A stretch of DNA of 49,716 nt from Nitrospira sp. (GCA_016873495.1 VGXC01000025.1:1-49716); one strand, 5' to 3'. Positions 41,201 through 49,589 are shown, counted from the first letter of the stretch. Numbers and translations are program-made. The notes: a model not told the origin generated them from the sequence alone.

Positions 41201-44200
41201 TCAGGGCGCGGGCGGTCTCGGCTCGGGGGCGGTCTGGTCCGGAGCGGGGGGCTTGGCTGGAGCCTCGGCTTCGACCTCGTCGGACGGCGCGATCAGGTTT
41301 TTGGGCAGGAGGATGGTGTTTTTTAGAAGGTCGAAGGCGAGGTGGGCCATGCCGGTGACGCCGGTGGCCAAGGACTTCAAGGGCATGTAGCTCACTGTCG
41401 GCTCTTGTAGCGGCCCCTTGACCTCGAAGAGGGCTGTGGTGAATCCCTCGCGCTCTCCGGCGAAGAGTTTGCCGAAGAGCGGGATGCTTTGCAGGAGTTT
41501 CGTGTAGGAGCCGAGAGGGCTGACCGCCATCACGGCATCGAGCTGGTCTCCGGTCAGATCGTAGCTGCCGGCCCCGGTGATTTTCAGGACCGGACCGTTC
41601 AGAACCAGGTTTTCACTGTTCACGACCCCGTCCCTCACCGTAAACGTGGCGCTCAGCTTGTCGAACGGGAGCCCTTCGTTGGCGAGGTCCACCTTGCCTT
41701 GCAGGAGAGCCGGGAGGTTGAGGATTTTGACGATTTGTGGCACGACCCGGCCCCGCTGGATGCGGCCATGCTTGACGGCGATCTCTGCCGAACCGTTCAG
41801 GCTGTGCAGGTCCCCTTTCGGGTCCCTGCCGTGCCCTTTGAGGTTCACGGTGCCGGAGAAGGTGCCCGTGACCTGCGTTTTCTTGTCTCCGAAGCCTTGT
41901 AAAAGCTTGTCGTAGGGGACGTTCGCGGCGTGGACGGCGATGTCCAGGTCCGCCGGTTTCTCTTCAGGCAGCCGGACCGAGAGGCGCCCGGCGACCTGTC
42001 CCCCGTAGGCCTCCCCGGCCAGGTTGTCGACGACCAGGACGCCGTCGCCGATGCCGACCTTGGCGGAGAGGGCGGACAAAGCCAGGCCCTTGTACAGTCC
42101 CTGTCCGATACTGGCGGTCAGCGCAACGTGACTGGTGGCAGCCAGGTGTTCGAGTAGAGGTCGTATCGGCGAACGTTCGCCTTCCGGAATCACAAGGGTC
42201 AGATCGAGGTGGGCGGATTCGGCCTGGGCCTGGATCACGGGGGCCGACCAGTTCTGGAGAGTGCCGGACAGTCGAACGTCGCTGTCTTTGATCTTGAAGG
42301 ACAAGCGCTTGACGTCGGCCCCGTTCCGGACCAGTTGAAGCCGCAGATACACGTCACGGAGTGGAGCCTGGATCCCCTTGGGGCTGATCAGGCCGTTCGT
42401 GAGGGCCACCCAACCTGTGTATTGCCAGGTCTTCCAATTGGTGCCTTTGCCCTTGATGTCGAGGGTCACTTCCAGCGTCCCCGCATCCAGCCCGCCCATC
42501 GCCAGCCCCTTCGGCAGCGCAGCCAACGAGAGCGGTTCTGCCGCCAACGCCAGATCCATGGAGAACTTGTTGCCCAGACGCAAACGGCCCTTGCCGCCCA
42601 GGTGCAGCGGCGGGAGGTTGATATCCAGGCGTGAAATACTCCATCGCTGGTCCCGGCCCAGGGCTGTATCCAGGGCAACCGTCGCAGGAGTCCCCATCGC
42701 TTTCTGGATGAGTCCCGGCACCAGGATGGCCGTGTCTTTCAGGTCCAGCCGTGCCTGCATGGTCGGCTGGTCGGTTGAGCCGGACAGGCTAACCGTTCCC
42801 GCGATCGTTCCCTTCATGGCGTTGGTCACGAACTTGATGTCAGGCAGGAGCCGTTCGAGGTGGGCCGTGTCCGCCGCGACGTTAACGACAAAGTCGCGAT
42901 AGGCCACTTCCTTTTCCATGTCGATCGTGCCGTCCACCGAGAGATAGCTTGGGCCGAGGCGCCCGGCCACCCGCGTGAACACGGTGCTGGCGGGCGTGAA
43001 CTGAAGCAGTCCGGTGACATCCTCCACTCGATCCGGCACGTGAGGGCTGCGGAAGCTCAGGTTGTGCGCATCCAATTCCCCGCCGATAAACCGGAGCCCC
43101 TCCTCGCTATTCAGCAACCCGGCCAGCCGCAGGGTCAGATGAGCGTCGCCTTGCACCTCGCGCAGTTCGGCCAGGCGGCGGACCCAAGTCTGTGTCCCCA
43201 AGGTCCGGCTTAGAAACGCCACCAGATCCGCAGCCTGGATGGTTCCGGGCACATCCAATTCGAACCAGGGCCCTGCTTCCTGGAAGGCCAGGGTGGCCTT
43301 CCCCGCCGTGACGCTCAAGGGGCCGTAGCGGCCGCTGAGGTCGGTGGCTTTGATGCGACCCGGTTCCACCACTACGGCGGCGGCCAGGTCTTCAATCGGG
43401 GTGCGGTCGGTCCCGATCAGGGCATGGCCGTCACGGATACGGAGGTCCCCGGTGAGCGACGGTGGGACATCGGCGCCGACGGTCGCGGTCAGCGTGGCCT
43501 GGGTCACCTCCACCGTGCCGCGAATCTCTTGTTTGTCGATGACCGACTGGAGCCGGGCATCGATCCATTGCAGAGGAAGGCGTTGCCGCAGTTCATCGAG
43601 CCCGACCGGCGAGGAGGCAAAGGAGAGGGAATAGGTCGGCTGGCCCGTCATGAGTCCGGAGACTCCGCCCTGCCCCTTGAGCATGAGCTGACCGACATCG
43701 GCTTGCATGTTGCTCAACAGGATGTCGTAGCCCTTGACGCCCGGTTTCATGGAGAGAGCGCCGCGCAGGTTGGCGGCTCCCTGCATGAGCGGAGGGATCG
43801 GGCGTGGACCGAAAAAGTCCGCAAGCTGGCGCAAATCTAGGTTCAGAAACGCCGCATCGCCTTGGAAATTGAGGCGCTGGGGGGCCGGAATTCCGTTCGC
43901 CTGTCCTGCCTGGGCCGGCTCATGGCTCATGTGTCCCGCCAGGCTCAGCGAGGACAGACCATGCTCGCCGGGCAATGTGGCCGCAATCGTCACCTCGGTC
44001 GTCCCTTGCTGGGAGTTTGTAAACAGGTGGGCGTCGGTCACGCCCAGGCGGATCGTCCGTTCCCCTCCCGGACGATACTCGTCCCGGACCGTGATCTGTC
44101 CGTCCAGGACCTTGACTTCCTGGATCAGCAGCAGCACCGCCAGCGGGTGACGGTCTCCTTGGACCCCGTCCGTCGTGCCGGCGGCGCCGGACTGGAAGTT

Positions 44201-44563
44201 CCAGCGTCCCATCTGGTTCCGGTGCAGCGCCACTTCCGGCTGCTCGACGTGCACCCGTTTGATGACGACACGAAGCTGGAGCAAGGGAGTGGAACGCAAT
44301 ACCAGATCGAGTTTCTTGGCTTTGAAAAAGACGCGAGAGGGGTCGAGGTCCCGGATCACGACATCGGAGAGGTCCAGCCGAATGCGGGGGAACAGGGAAA
44401 AGCGCGCTCCGCCGACTTCCATCTTGCGGCCGAGCTGGTCTTCGACCTGTTGGATCAGCAGGGCGTTGAATTGCGCCGGATCGAAGAGGAACTGGAAAAC
44501 CAGGACCGCGAGAAGAAGGATTGCCAGCAGGCTGAGAAGTAGTGGCCGAGTCCGAACCGTCAC
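41201..44563 (-). CDS. Large AsmA-family envelope protein
   Basis: The 1120-residue product starts with one N-terminal membrane segment (L-L-L-S-L-L-A-I-L-L-L-A-V-L-V-F) and an AsmA-type domain (F-N-A-L-L-I-Q-Q-V-E-D-Q-L-G-R-K-M-E-V-G-G, L-S-D-V-V-I-R-D). A long run of beta repeats follows. The end holds the AsmA_2-like block (G-A-G-S-Y-D-L-T-G-D-Q-L-D-A-V, P-L-F-G-K-L) and a Pro-rich tail. Such proteins span the periplasm as beta-groove bridges and are linked to phospholipid transport to the outer membrane. The start is a GTG preceded by GGAGG-AGGA. It is divergent from the MFS gene. Confidence 0.9.
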   Translation of the reverse strand: MTVRTRPLLLSLLAILLLAVLVFQFLFDPAQFNALLIQQVEDQLGRKMEVGGARFSLFPRIRLDLSDVVIRDLDPSRVFFKAKKLDLVLRSTPLLQLRVVIKRVHVEQPEVALHRNQMGRWNFQSGAAGTTDGVQGDRHPLAVLLLIQEVKVLDGQITVRDEYRPGGERTIRLGVTDAHLFTNSQQGTTEVTIAATLPGEHGLSSLSLAGHMSHEPAQAGQANGIPAPQRLNFQGDAAFLNLDLRQLADFFGPRPIPPLMQGAANLRGALSMKPGVKGYDILLSNMQADVGQLMLKGQGGVSGLMTGQPTYSLSFASSPVGLDELRQRLPLQWIDARLQSVIDKQEIRGTVEVTQATLTATVGADVPPSLTGDLRIRDGHALIGTDRTPIEDLAAAVVVEPGRIKATDLSGRYGPLSVTAGKATLAFQEAGPWFELDVPGTIQAADLVAFLSRTLGTQTWVRRLAELREVQGDAHLTLRLAGLLNSEEGLRFIGGELDAHNLSFRSPHVPDRVEDVTGLLQFTPASTVFTRVAGRLGPSYLSVDGTIDMEKEVAYRDFVVNVAADTAHLERLLPDIKFVTNAMKGTIAGTVSLSGSTDQPTMQARLDLKDTAILVPGLIQKAMGTPATVALDTALGRDQRWSISRLDINLPPLHLGGKGRLRLGNKFSMDLALAAEPLSLAALPKGLAMGGLDAGTLEVTLDIKGKGTNWKTWQYTGWVALTNGLISPKGIQAPLRDVYLRLQLVRNGADVKRLSFKIKDSDVRLSGTLQNWSAPVIQAQAESAHLDLTLVIPEGERSPIRPLLEHLAATSHVALTASIGQGLYKGLALSALSAKVGIGDGVLVVDNLAGEAYGGQVAGRLSVRLPEEKPADLDIAVHAANVPYDKLLQGFGDKKTQVTGTFSGTVNLKGHGRDPKGDLHSLNGSAEIAVKHGRIQRGRVVPQIVKILNLPALLQGKVDLANEGLPFDKLSATFTVRDGVVNSENLVLNGPVLKITGAGSYDLTGDQLDAVMAVSPLGSYTKLLQSIPLFGKLFAGEREGFTTALFEVKGPLQEPTVSYMPLKSLATGVTGMAHLAFDLLKNTILLPKNLIAPSDEVEAEAPAKPPAPDQTAPEPRPPAP

Positions 44564-44579
44564 TCCTCCTCCGAACGAG

Positions 44580-44596
44580 GATCACCGCCGGTGATC
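44580..44596. promoter_or_regulatory. Perfect 8-1-8 palindrome between AsmA-like and MFS genes
   Basis: GATCACCG-c-CGGTGATC is a perfect inverted repeat 17 nt upstream of the AsmA-like gene start and 130 nt upstream of the MFS start, in the 162-bp divergent region. It has the size of a dimeric repressor site. Confidence 0.5.
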
Positions 44597-44670
44597 GTTT
44601 GTAGTGCAAGATGCAGCGACAGGGCCTCATCTTACCGAATCATCACCGGGAAATCCAGGTTTGCCCGCCC

Positions 44671-44699
44671 TTGACAGGGAGACCGGAGAGGCCTACAAG
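44671..44699 (+). promoter_or_regulatory. Predicted promoter of the MFS gene
   Basis: A perfect TTGACA (44671-44676) and TACAAG (44694-44699) are 17 nt apart, with a leader of about 20 nt to the ATG at 44726. The -10 box and spacing equal those before tkt. Confidence 0.55.
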
Positions 44700-44725
44700 C
44701 GACCGATGGGATTTCGAACCGCACC

Positions 44726-46018
44726 ATGACAGAGCCGGCCGCCGCCCCGTCCCGAACACGCTGGGCCATTCTCGCCCTCCTGTTTGCGATCAGCGTCATC
44801 ACCTATGTGGATCGCGTCAACATCTCCGTCACGGCCCGGCAGATGATGCCGGCCCTGGAGTTGACGGAAGTTCAGATGGGCGAGGTCTTTTCCGCCTTCG
44901 TGCTCGGCTATGCCCTCGGCCAAGTGCCGGGCGGCTGGTTTGGCGACCGGTGGGGGCCCCGTTTGGTGCTTACCGTCGCCATGGTCTGGTGGTCGGCGTT
45001 CACCGCCCTGACCGCCGTGGCCGCGACGCTGCCGATTGCTTTCCTGCTGGGCGTCCTGGGTTCCCTGGTCCTGGTCCGTTTCCTGATGGGAGTCGGCGAG
45101 GCGGCGGCCCTGCCCAACTTCAACCGAACTGTCGCAAACTGGCTGCCTCCGTCCGAGCGGGGGCTGGGGATGGGCATTGCCATCGGCGGGCTGGGCGTCG
45201 GGTCCGCCCTGACCCCGCCCCTCACCGCCTGGATCATGGTGAACTTCGGGTGGCAGACGGCCTTTTATATCGCCGGGGCCATCGGGCTGCTGATCGCCGG
45301 CTGTTGGTATGCCTATGCGACGGACCGGCCCTCCGACCATCCCCATGTCAATCAAGCCGAGATCGACCTGATCGCCGGTCCCGGCGCCGACGCGCCGCCG
45401 GCTTGCGTCCCTGTGCCCTGGCTGGCCTTTGCTCGGACGCCGACCGTCTGGTGGCTGGTCTTGAGCTACACTTGCTTGGGCTATGTGGCCTATGTCTATC
45501 TCTCGTGGTTTTACATCTATCTAGTCAACGTCCGCGGATTCGGACTGCTGCGAGGGGCCTTCTACGCCGCCATGCCGTTTCTGGCGATTGCGGTCCTGTG
45601 CCCGCTGGGCGGATGGGTCACGGACCGGTTGAGCATCCGGTTGGGGGTCAATCGGGGGCGGGCCTGGGTGGGAGGCCTGGGTATGTTGCTGGCCGCAGGC
45701 TCCATTGTCTTGGGGGCCTACACGGAGTCGGCCTTCGTGGCGCTAGGGTTACTCTCGCTGGGGGCAGGCTGGCTCTACTTTTCCGTCGGGGCCTACTGGG
45801 CCTCGACCGTGGACCTCTCCAAGCCCCATGCGGGCACCCTTTCTGGCCTCATGAACACCGGCGCCAATATCGGCGGCGCCCTCTCACCGACCCTGACGCC
45901 CTGGCTGGCCGAGCAAGTCGGCTGGGCCGCGGCGCTTGGCGCCGCCGCCGCAGTTGCGCTTCTAGGCTGCGTCCTCTGGCTGGGCGCCAAGCCCGGCGAC
46001 GGGCTGCGTGAAGCGTGA
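44726..46018 (+). CDS. MFS transporter, anion:cation symporter-like
   Basis: The 430-residue protein has 12 predicted membrane segments. The start R-W-A-I-L-A-L-L-F-A-I-S-V-I-T-Y-V-D-R-V-N-I-S and the loop G-G-W-F-G-D-R-W-G-P-R fit the anion:cation symporter (ACS) branch of the major facilitator superfamily, which takes up organic anions such as sugar acids or phosphate esters. The motif F-L-M-G-V-G-E-A-A-A-L-P-N-F-N-R in helix 4 supports this. The substrate is not known. The start has a weak binding site. Its TGA stop falls in the first units of a heptamer repeat. Confidence 0.9.
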   Translation: MTEPAAAPSRTRWAILALLFAISVITYVDRVNISVTARQMMPALELTEVQMGEVFSAFVLGYALGQVPGGWFGDRWGPRLVLTVAMVWWSAFTALTAVAATLPIAFLLGVLGSLVLVRFLMGVGEAAALPNFNRTVANWLPPSERGLGMGIAIGGLGVGSALTPPLTAWIMVNFGWQTAFYIAGAIGLLIAGCWYAYATDRPSDHPHVNQAEIDLIAGPGADAPPACVPVPWLAFARTPTVWWLVLSYTCLGYVAYVYLSWFYIYLVNVRGFGLLRGAFYAAMPFLAIAVLCPLGGWVTDRLSIRLGVNRGRAWVGGLGMLLAAGSIVLGAYTESAFVALGLLSLGAGWLYFSVGAYWASTVDLSKPHAGTLSGLMNTGANIGGALSPTLTPWLAEQVGWAAALGAAAAVALLGCVLWLGAKPGDGLREA

Positions 46019-46100
46019 AGAAAGACGGCCGCTCTACCAGCAACGAGATACGAACGACCAGATACGGTTTTAAGCGACGAGATACGCGTCACGAGATACG
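46008..46100. repeat. Heptamer array and ACGAGATACG direct repeats
   Basis: Two phased units GTGAAGC and GTGAAGA (46008-46021) cover the MFS stop codon. Downstream, ACGAGATACG occurs three times without mismatch (46043-46052, 46077-46086, 46091-46100), with a degenerate fourth copy at 46054-46066. The last two exact copies are 14 nt apart, two heptamer lengths. The array fills most of the 140-bp gap before the cyclophilin gene. Confidence 0.65.
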
Positions 46101-46158
46101 AACCTCTCGTGAAAACGCCCCTTGCGCAGTGCGCATTCCTGCTGTTAGATTCCTCCCC

Positions 46159-46686
46159 ATGTCCGACACCATGCAGTTCCAAAAGAAAGACCCTCGGGCG
46201 GTGATCTCGACCAAGTTCGGCGAAATGCTGGTGCGGTTCTATACCGATGCGGCGCCCCGGCACGTGGAGAATTTCATCTCCCTGGCCAAAATGGGATTTT
46301 ACAACGGCCTCACCTTCCATCGGGTCGTGCCTGGCTTCATCATCCAGGGGGGCGATCCGCTGAGCCGCAAGCCGGATCGGATGTTGCACGGCACGGGCGG
46401 TCCCGGTTACTGGCTGAACCCCGAGCCCAACGATCACCCGCATAAGCGCGGCGCCCTCTCTATGGCCAAGATGCCGCGCGAGACCAATAGCACGAGGGAC
46501 CCCAACGACAACGGGTCGCAGTTTTTTATCTGCGCGGCCGAAGCGGGGGGGCTGGACCGGGTCTATTCGGTTTTCGGCGAGATCTATCGGGGGCTGGACG
46601 TGATCGACAAGATCGTGGCCCTCCCGCGCGACGAGCAGGACAACCCGCTCGAGCCGGTGACCATGACGGTGACGATCAAGGAATAG
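46159..46686 (+). CDS. Cyclophilin-type peptidylprolyl isomerase
   Basis: Cyclophilins catalyse cis-trans isomerisation of X-Pro bonds. The core is complete: F-G-E-M-L-V-R-F-Y-T-D-A-A-P, H-V-E-N-F-I-S-L-A, F-H-R-V-V-P-G-F-I-I-Q-G-G-D-P with the catalytic Arg, N-G-S-Q-F-F-I-C and R-V-Y-S-V-F-G-E-I. The ATG at 46159 gives 175 residues without a signal peptide, so the enzyme is cytoplasmic; ATG at 46171 is also possible. The frame is open further back through the heptamer repeat, which is unlikely to be translated. The canonical active-site Trp is replaced by a Leu-rich segment, as in many bacterial forms. Confidence 0.93.
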   Translation: MSDTMQFQKKDPRAVISTKFGEMLVRFYTDAAPRHVENFISLAKMGFYNGLTFHRVVPGFIIQGGDPLSRKPDRMLHGTGGPGYWLNPEPNDHPHKRGALSMAKMPRETNSTRDPNDNGSQFFICAAEAGGLDRVYSVFGEIYRGLDVIDKIVALPRDEQDNPLEPVTMTVTIKE

Positions 46687-46693
46687 GGATGTG

Positions 46694-46789
46694 GCAGAGC
46701 GGCCTGGCAGCCCTTCTTGCTCGCAGAGCCCGCACGATCGGAACGTGCTCGCTCGATGCGCGCAGTGAAGGACTGTCAGGCCGCTCTGC
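46694..46789. repeat. 96-nt near-perfect hairpin repeat between convergent genes
   Basis: The outer arms (46694-46716 and 46767-46789) are complementary at 21 of 23 positions, including a perfect 13-nt end GCAGAGCGGCCTG. Inside, TGCTCGCA/TGCGCGCA and a top hairpin GCACG/CGTGC continue the stem, so nearly the whole segment folds into one long hairpin. Four T follow on the plus strand. It lies between the cyclophilin and YciI-like genes. A bidirectional terminator is possible, but it is far longer than needed and looks like an interspersed palindromic repeat. Confidence 0.75.
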
Positions 46790-46820
46790 TTTTAGAGGGA
46801 GTGGCTTGGGTAGGCCCGCT

Positions 46821-47138
46821 CTATTCTAATTCGGGCAAGGGGTTGGCCGCGTCTTTTCCCACCACCGTGTCCCATTTGCGCACCCACCATTTGTTCACGA
46901 TCCCCTGGGTGACATAGGGGTCCCCCTTCGCGAAGGCCTCGGCGACGGCCGGACCATCGGCCTTGAAGAGGAGCACGGCTGCCCCGTCGTTCGGATCGAG
47001 CAATGAGCCGGCCAGGGCCAGCTCGCCTCGGCGGACTGCCGCTTGCACATGGGCCAGATGGGGGGCTTGCAATGGCCCCTGACGGGCTGCATGATCCGGC
47101 GCCTTCTCGTAGAACAACAAGAAATGCATGGGTCCCAT
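46821..47138 (-). CDS. YciI-like protein
   Basis: The 105-residue protein from the ATG at 47138 fits the YciI/YCII family, small ferredoxin-like alpha+beta proteins with an active-site His/Asp pair. Visible are H-F-L-L-F-Y-E-K, A-P-H-L-A-H-V-Q-A-A-V-R-R-G-E-L-A-L-A-G-S-L-L-D and F-A-K-G-D-P-Y-V-T-Q-G-I-V-N-K-W, the typical D-P-Y/F-x-x-x-G-V end motif. The frame is open upstream within the preceding gene, but those residues are not YciI-like. It starts 8 bp after the PNPOx-like gene and is co-transcribed. The reaction is unknown; some relatives act on aromatic lactones. Confidence 0.85.
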   Translation of the reverse strand: MGPMHFLLFYEKAPDHAARQGPLQAPHLAHVQAAVRRGELALAGSLLDPNDGAAVLLFKADGPAVAEAFAKGDPYVTQGIVNKWWVRKWDTVVGKDAANPLPELE

Positions 47139-47146
47139 CTCGTAGC

Positions 47147-47701
47147 CTACTGTTGTGGTGGCTCTTCCAAGTAGGTCGGCAGCCCGTCGATGCTCTTGAG
47201 ATTTCGCTCGTGCCGGTACTCGTTCAACCGCTCCTCTCCCATTTTGCAGGACCAATCGGGCAACAGAGTCCTCTGTCCCTTGAATTCGAAGAGCGGCACG
47301 GCGAACCCGCAAGTCGTCATGATGGACTCGATGTCCAGCCACACGATCTGCCGCTCACCGGGGATCGTCGGAAATTGAGGGTGCAGCTCCTGCCATTCGG
47401 GATCGCGGGGAAACACCACCCGTCCCTTTCCATAGAGGCGCAGGATCGAGGGCTTGTCCTCGAAGCTGCAGAACATCAGCGTCAGCCGTCCGTTCTCGGC
47501 GACATGGGCCGCCGTCTCGTTCTCGCTGCCGGTCAAGTCCAAATAGGCCACTTGCTTGTCGCTCAGGATGCGGAAGGTATCGAGCCCCTTGGGCGACAGG
47601 TTGATGCGGCCCTCGTTCGGCGCCGAGGCGTTGAAGAATACGTGCTGCGCCGCAATGAATTGCCTCAGCCCGTCATTCAATTCCGTATAGAACTTGGCCA
47701 T
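47147..47701 (-). CDS. Pyridoxamine 5'-phosphate oxidase-family protein
   Basis: The 184-residue protein fits the PNPOx-like split-barrel flavin-binding family: start F-Y-T-E-L-N-D-G-L-R-Q-F-I, V-F-F-N-A-S-A, R-I-N-L-S-P-K-G, V-A-Y-L-D-L-T-G-S-E-N-E-T-A-A-H, and L-R-L-Y-G-K-G. Members reduce or bind small molecules with FMN or F420; this group is not the vitamin B6 enzyme itself. GGAGG lies 8 nt before the ATG. The YciI-like gene follows after 8 bp. A palindrome (47737-47749) lies 36 nt upstream and may be the operator of the pair. Confidence 0.88.
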   Translation of the reverse strand: MAKFYTELNDGLRQFIAAQHVFFNASAPNEGRINLSPKGLDTFRILSDKQVAYLDLTGSENETAAHVAENGRLTLMFCSFEDKPSILRLYGKGRVVFPRDPEWQELHPQFPTIPGERQIVWLDIESIMTTCGFAVPLFEFKGQRTLLPDWSCKMGEERLNEYRHERNLKSIDGLPTYLEEPPQQ

Positions 47702-48285
47702 GCAAAATGCCTCCGAATATTATGGCGCAGCGGCCATTATCGCCGATAACGGCTTGAATTACATCATGAACGTCCTTGCGAATGAACTCGGCAATGACGT
47801 GGCTTGCGAACTTCCCACGAGAGGCATTCGGCTACACCTCAAGAAAGATGCCCAACGCTTCATGGATGCTCATGACGGCTAGCTGATAATGCCGACTGAT
47901 TCTGACTTTGATAGCGTTCATTGATTGGGACGATTTTCTGCGGTTTTCGATGGCTTGTCAATGTGTGCAGAACAGGCAGCTCGAACAGGATCACTTCTCT
48001 TCCGCCCGTCTCAGGAACACCGAGACTGCGTTTTTCCTAAAGCACGGCAGTAGATCACGAGATGTTCGACCGCTTAGTGGTCGGGTCCGAAAACAGACCG
48101 CTCAAAAACTCGTCATGCATAACTCCTGAAAAGTGACCGAAAACGAAGTGGCGGCCTGTGTCGGCGGCCTATCGGTTGCCGAGGAATCGCAGCCAGATTG
48201 CAAGGGCGGCAATTCTTGCCCATCTTCTAAAGGGGAGGGGGGCTGTTCGGGGCAAGCAGGCTGGGAAAATAAAGAGGGGTAACCC
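47702..48285. other. 584-bp stretch without a supported gene
   Basis: The stretch holds the upstream region of the PNPOx-like gene with the perfect 6-1-6 palindrome TTATCG-c-CGATAA (47737-47749), then DNA of visibly lower GC content than the rest of the window. Short open frames exist (for example 47694-47882 and 47908-48129), but they lack ribosome binding sites and family features. It may be degraded foreign DNA near the IS3-type element. The terminator of the diguanylate cyclase gene closes it on the right. Confidence 0.5.
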
Positions 48286-48287
48286 TC
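48266..48287 (-). terminator. Possible terminator of the diguanylate cyclase gene
   Basis: On the minus strand GAGGG (plus 48283-48287) and CCCTC (48274-48278) form a 5-bp stem with a 4-nt loop, followed by TTTATTTT (48266-48273). The stem overlaps the stop codon. It is short, so termination may be partial. Confidence 0.5.
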
Positions 48288-49365
48288 ACGCAGGAGAATG
48301 ATGTTCCGGAAGTTCTACGCACACTTGATTTCGCCCGTTTGCCTTCGCTTGATAGAGGGCTCGATCGGCTTCCTCGATTAAGACTTCGAGCTGATTCTGT
48401 GTGGGTGTCATGGTGGCCAAACCAACGCTGATGGTGATGGAGGCCTTGTGATTGTCATAGGCAAAGGGAGTCAACGCAATCTTGAGTCGGATCCGATCGG
48501 CGATCTGACGGGCATGGGCGAGATCCGTCTCCACCAAGCCGATTGCAAACTCCTCGCCGCCGTAGCGTCCAATAATGTCCGCCGGCCGCAAGGCTTTGCG
48601 CATGACCTGCACTGCTTTCTTGAGCACGAAATCGCCAAACACGTGTCCATGCCGATCGTTAATCTGCTTAAAATCATCGAGGTCCAGGAGCAGCAAGGTG
48701 AACGGCCGATGGAAGCGCTTGCTGCGGTGCCATTCCATTTCCAGACTTTCCATCAAGAATTTTCGATTGTCGACCTGTGTCAACCCATCCAGCCGCGAGA
48801 CTTCCTCCAGATGCTGCTGGGCCTCCGCCAGTTGCTGCAGAATAGCCTCCAGCCTCTGCATGGTAGATTGATAATAAGTTTCCACCACGAGGGTCGCGTC
48901 GAGCGTAAAAAACTTTTTCAGCGAGGCCAGTTGGTTCAAGAGTTCAGTTGACTGTTTGCCATGCCGCTTCGCCAAGCGGCGGCTGATGATCTCGAAGAGG
49001 ATGCAGTGTCCTCCCAAGAACCATTTCTGCCTGAGTCCAATCCGCTCGTGGGTGATTCCAATGCGCAGTCGATTTTCAAAATAGCCTAAATGGTTCGCAT
49101 GCTGGCCCAGGCTAAGGAGGTACTGTTTCTGCGCGGTTTGAAGGCGCTCCAAGGTCCGTCGATCCCCCAAGAATCGTCGGAGCTCCTCAAATTGGAGCAA
49201 ATGATCATAGAACTCGGCCACAATTGCATCGAGTTCGTCATGGATCACCTGGTTGAGCAGGACGAGGTTTGCTTCGTCCTCTGCCGTGATTGCCAAGAAT
49301 GCGTATCGGGCCTCGATTTCTGCCGGCGTAATTTCGAAGAGATTGCACAGCGGGTATTGATCCAT
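48286..49365 (-). CDS. Globin-coupled sensor diguanylate cyclase
   Basis: The N-terminal half (about 10-160) is a protoglobin-type sensor: F-Y-D-H-L-L-Q-F, L-L-S-L-G-Q-H-A, and R-I-G-I-T-H-E-R-I-G-L with the likely proximal heme His at 106. A coiled coil (about 165-190) links to a GGDEF domain that makes cyclic di-GMP: R-L-D-G-L-T-Q-V-D-N-R, L-D-L-D-D-F-K-Q-I-N-D, and the active site G-G-E-E-F at 269-273. The inhibitory I-site R-x-x-D (260-263) is kept. AAGGAG 6 nt upstream fixes the ATG at 49365. The protein probably senses O2 or NO. The gene has lower GC than its neighbours and lies next to an IS element, so acquisition by transfer is possible. Confidence 0.93.
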   Translation of the reverse strand: MDQYPLCNLFEITPAEIEARYAFLAITAEDEANLVLLNQVIHDELDAIVAEFYDHLLQFEELRRFLGDRRTLERLQTAQKQYLLSLGQHANHLGYFENRLRIGITHERIGLRQKWFLGGHCILFEIISRRLAKRHGKQSTELLNQLASLKKFFTLDATLVVETYYQSTMQRLEAILQQLAEAQQHLEEVSRLDGLTQVDNRKFLMESLEMEWHRSKRFHRPFTLLLLDLDDFKQINDRHGHVFGDFVLKKAVQVMRKALRPADIIGRYGGEEFAIGLVETDLAHARQIADRIRLKIALTPFAYDNHKASITISVGLATMTPTQNQLEVLIEEADRALYQAKANGRNQVCVELPEHHSPA

Positions 49366-49432
49366 GATCTTCTCCTTATCAGCCCGTTGGTATCGGTTGA
49401 GCACATCCTGTGCCATCTTCATCTGCCCGCGC

Positions 49433-49446
49433 GGTTATATATAACC
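49433..49446. promoter_or_regulatory. Perfect 14-bp palindrome upstream of the diguanylate cyclase
   Basis: GGTTATATATAACC reads the same on both strands and lies 67 nt before the start of the globin-GGDEF gene. It contains TATATA and may overlap the -10 region of the promoter. The region 49447-49589 beyond it holds no gene that I can support. Confidence 0.45.
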
Positions 49447-49589
49447 ATTCAATTAACATGATAAAACTTAAGTCGCTGTGGCGAGATTCGTCGGGGGACG
49501 TCGTGAGGCGGTAAACTTTGCCTAGGTCGGAATTTCTGAATCGCCTCTGCGTTACTGGAGATAGCTTGTCGGAGGCAGAGATTCAGGGG

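Noticed and set aside
44611-46011. 466-codon frame overlapping the MFS gene in another frame
   Set aside because: Composition is Arg/Gly/Ala-rich as expected from a shifted frame; the MFS frame has the real membrane segments and motifs.
46681-46800. tRNA-like gene at the start GGATGTGGCAGAGC
   Set aside because: The beginning resembles a tRNA acceptor and D-arm, but no anticodon arm or T-arm follows; the segment is one long hairpin.
47694-47882. Possible 62-aa gene after the PNPOx-like gene
   Set aside because: Starts inside the upstream gene, has no ribosome binding site, and runs over a likely operator; no recognisable features.
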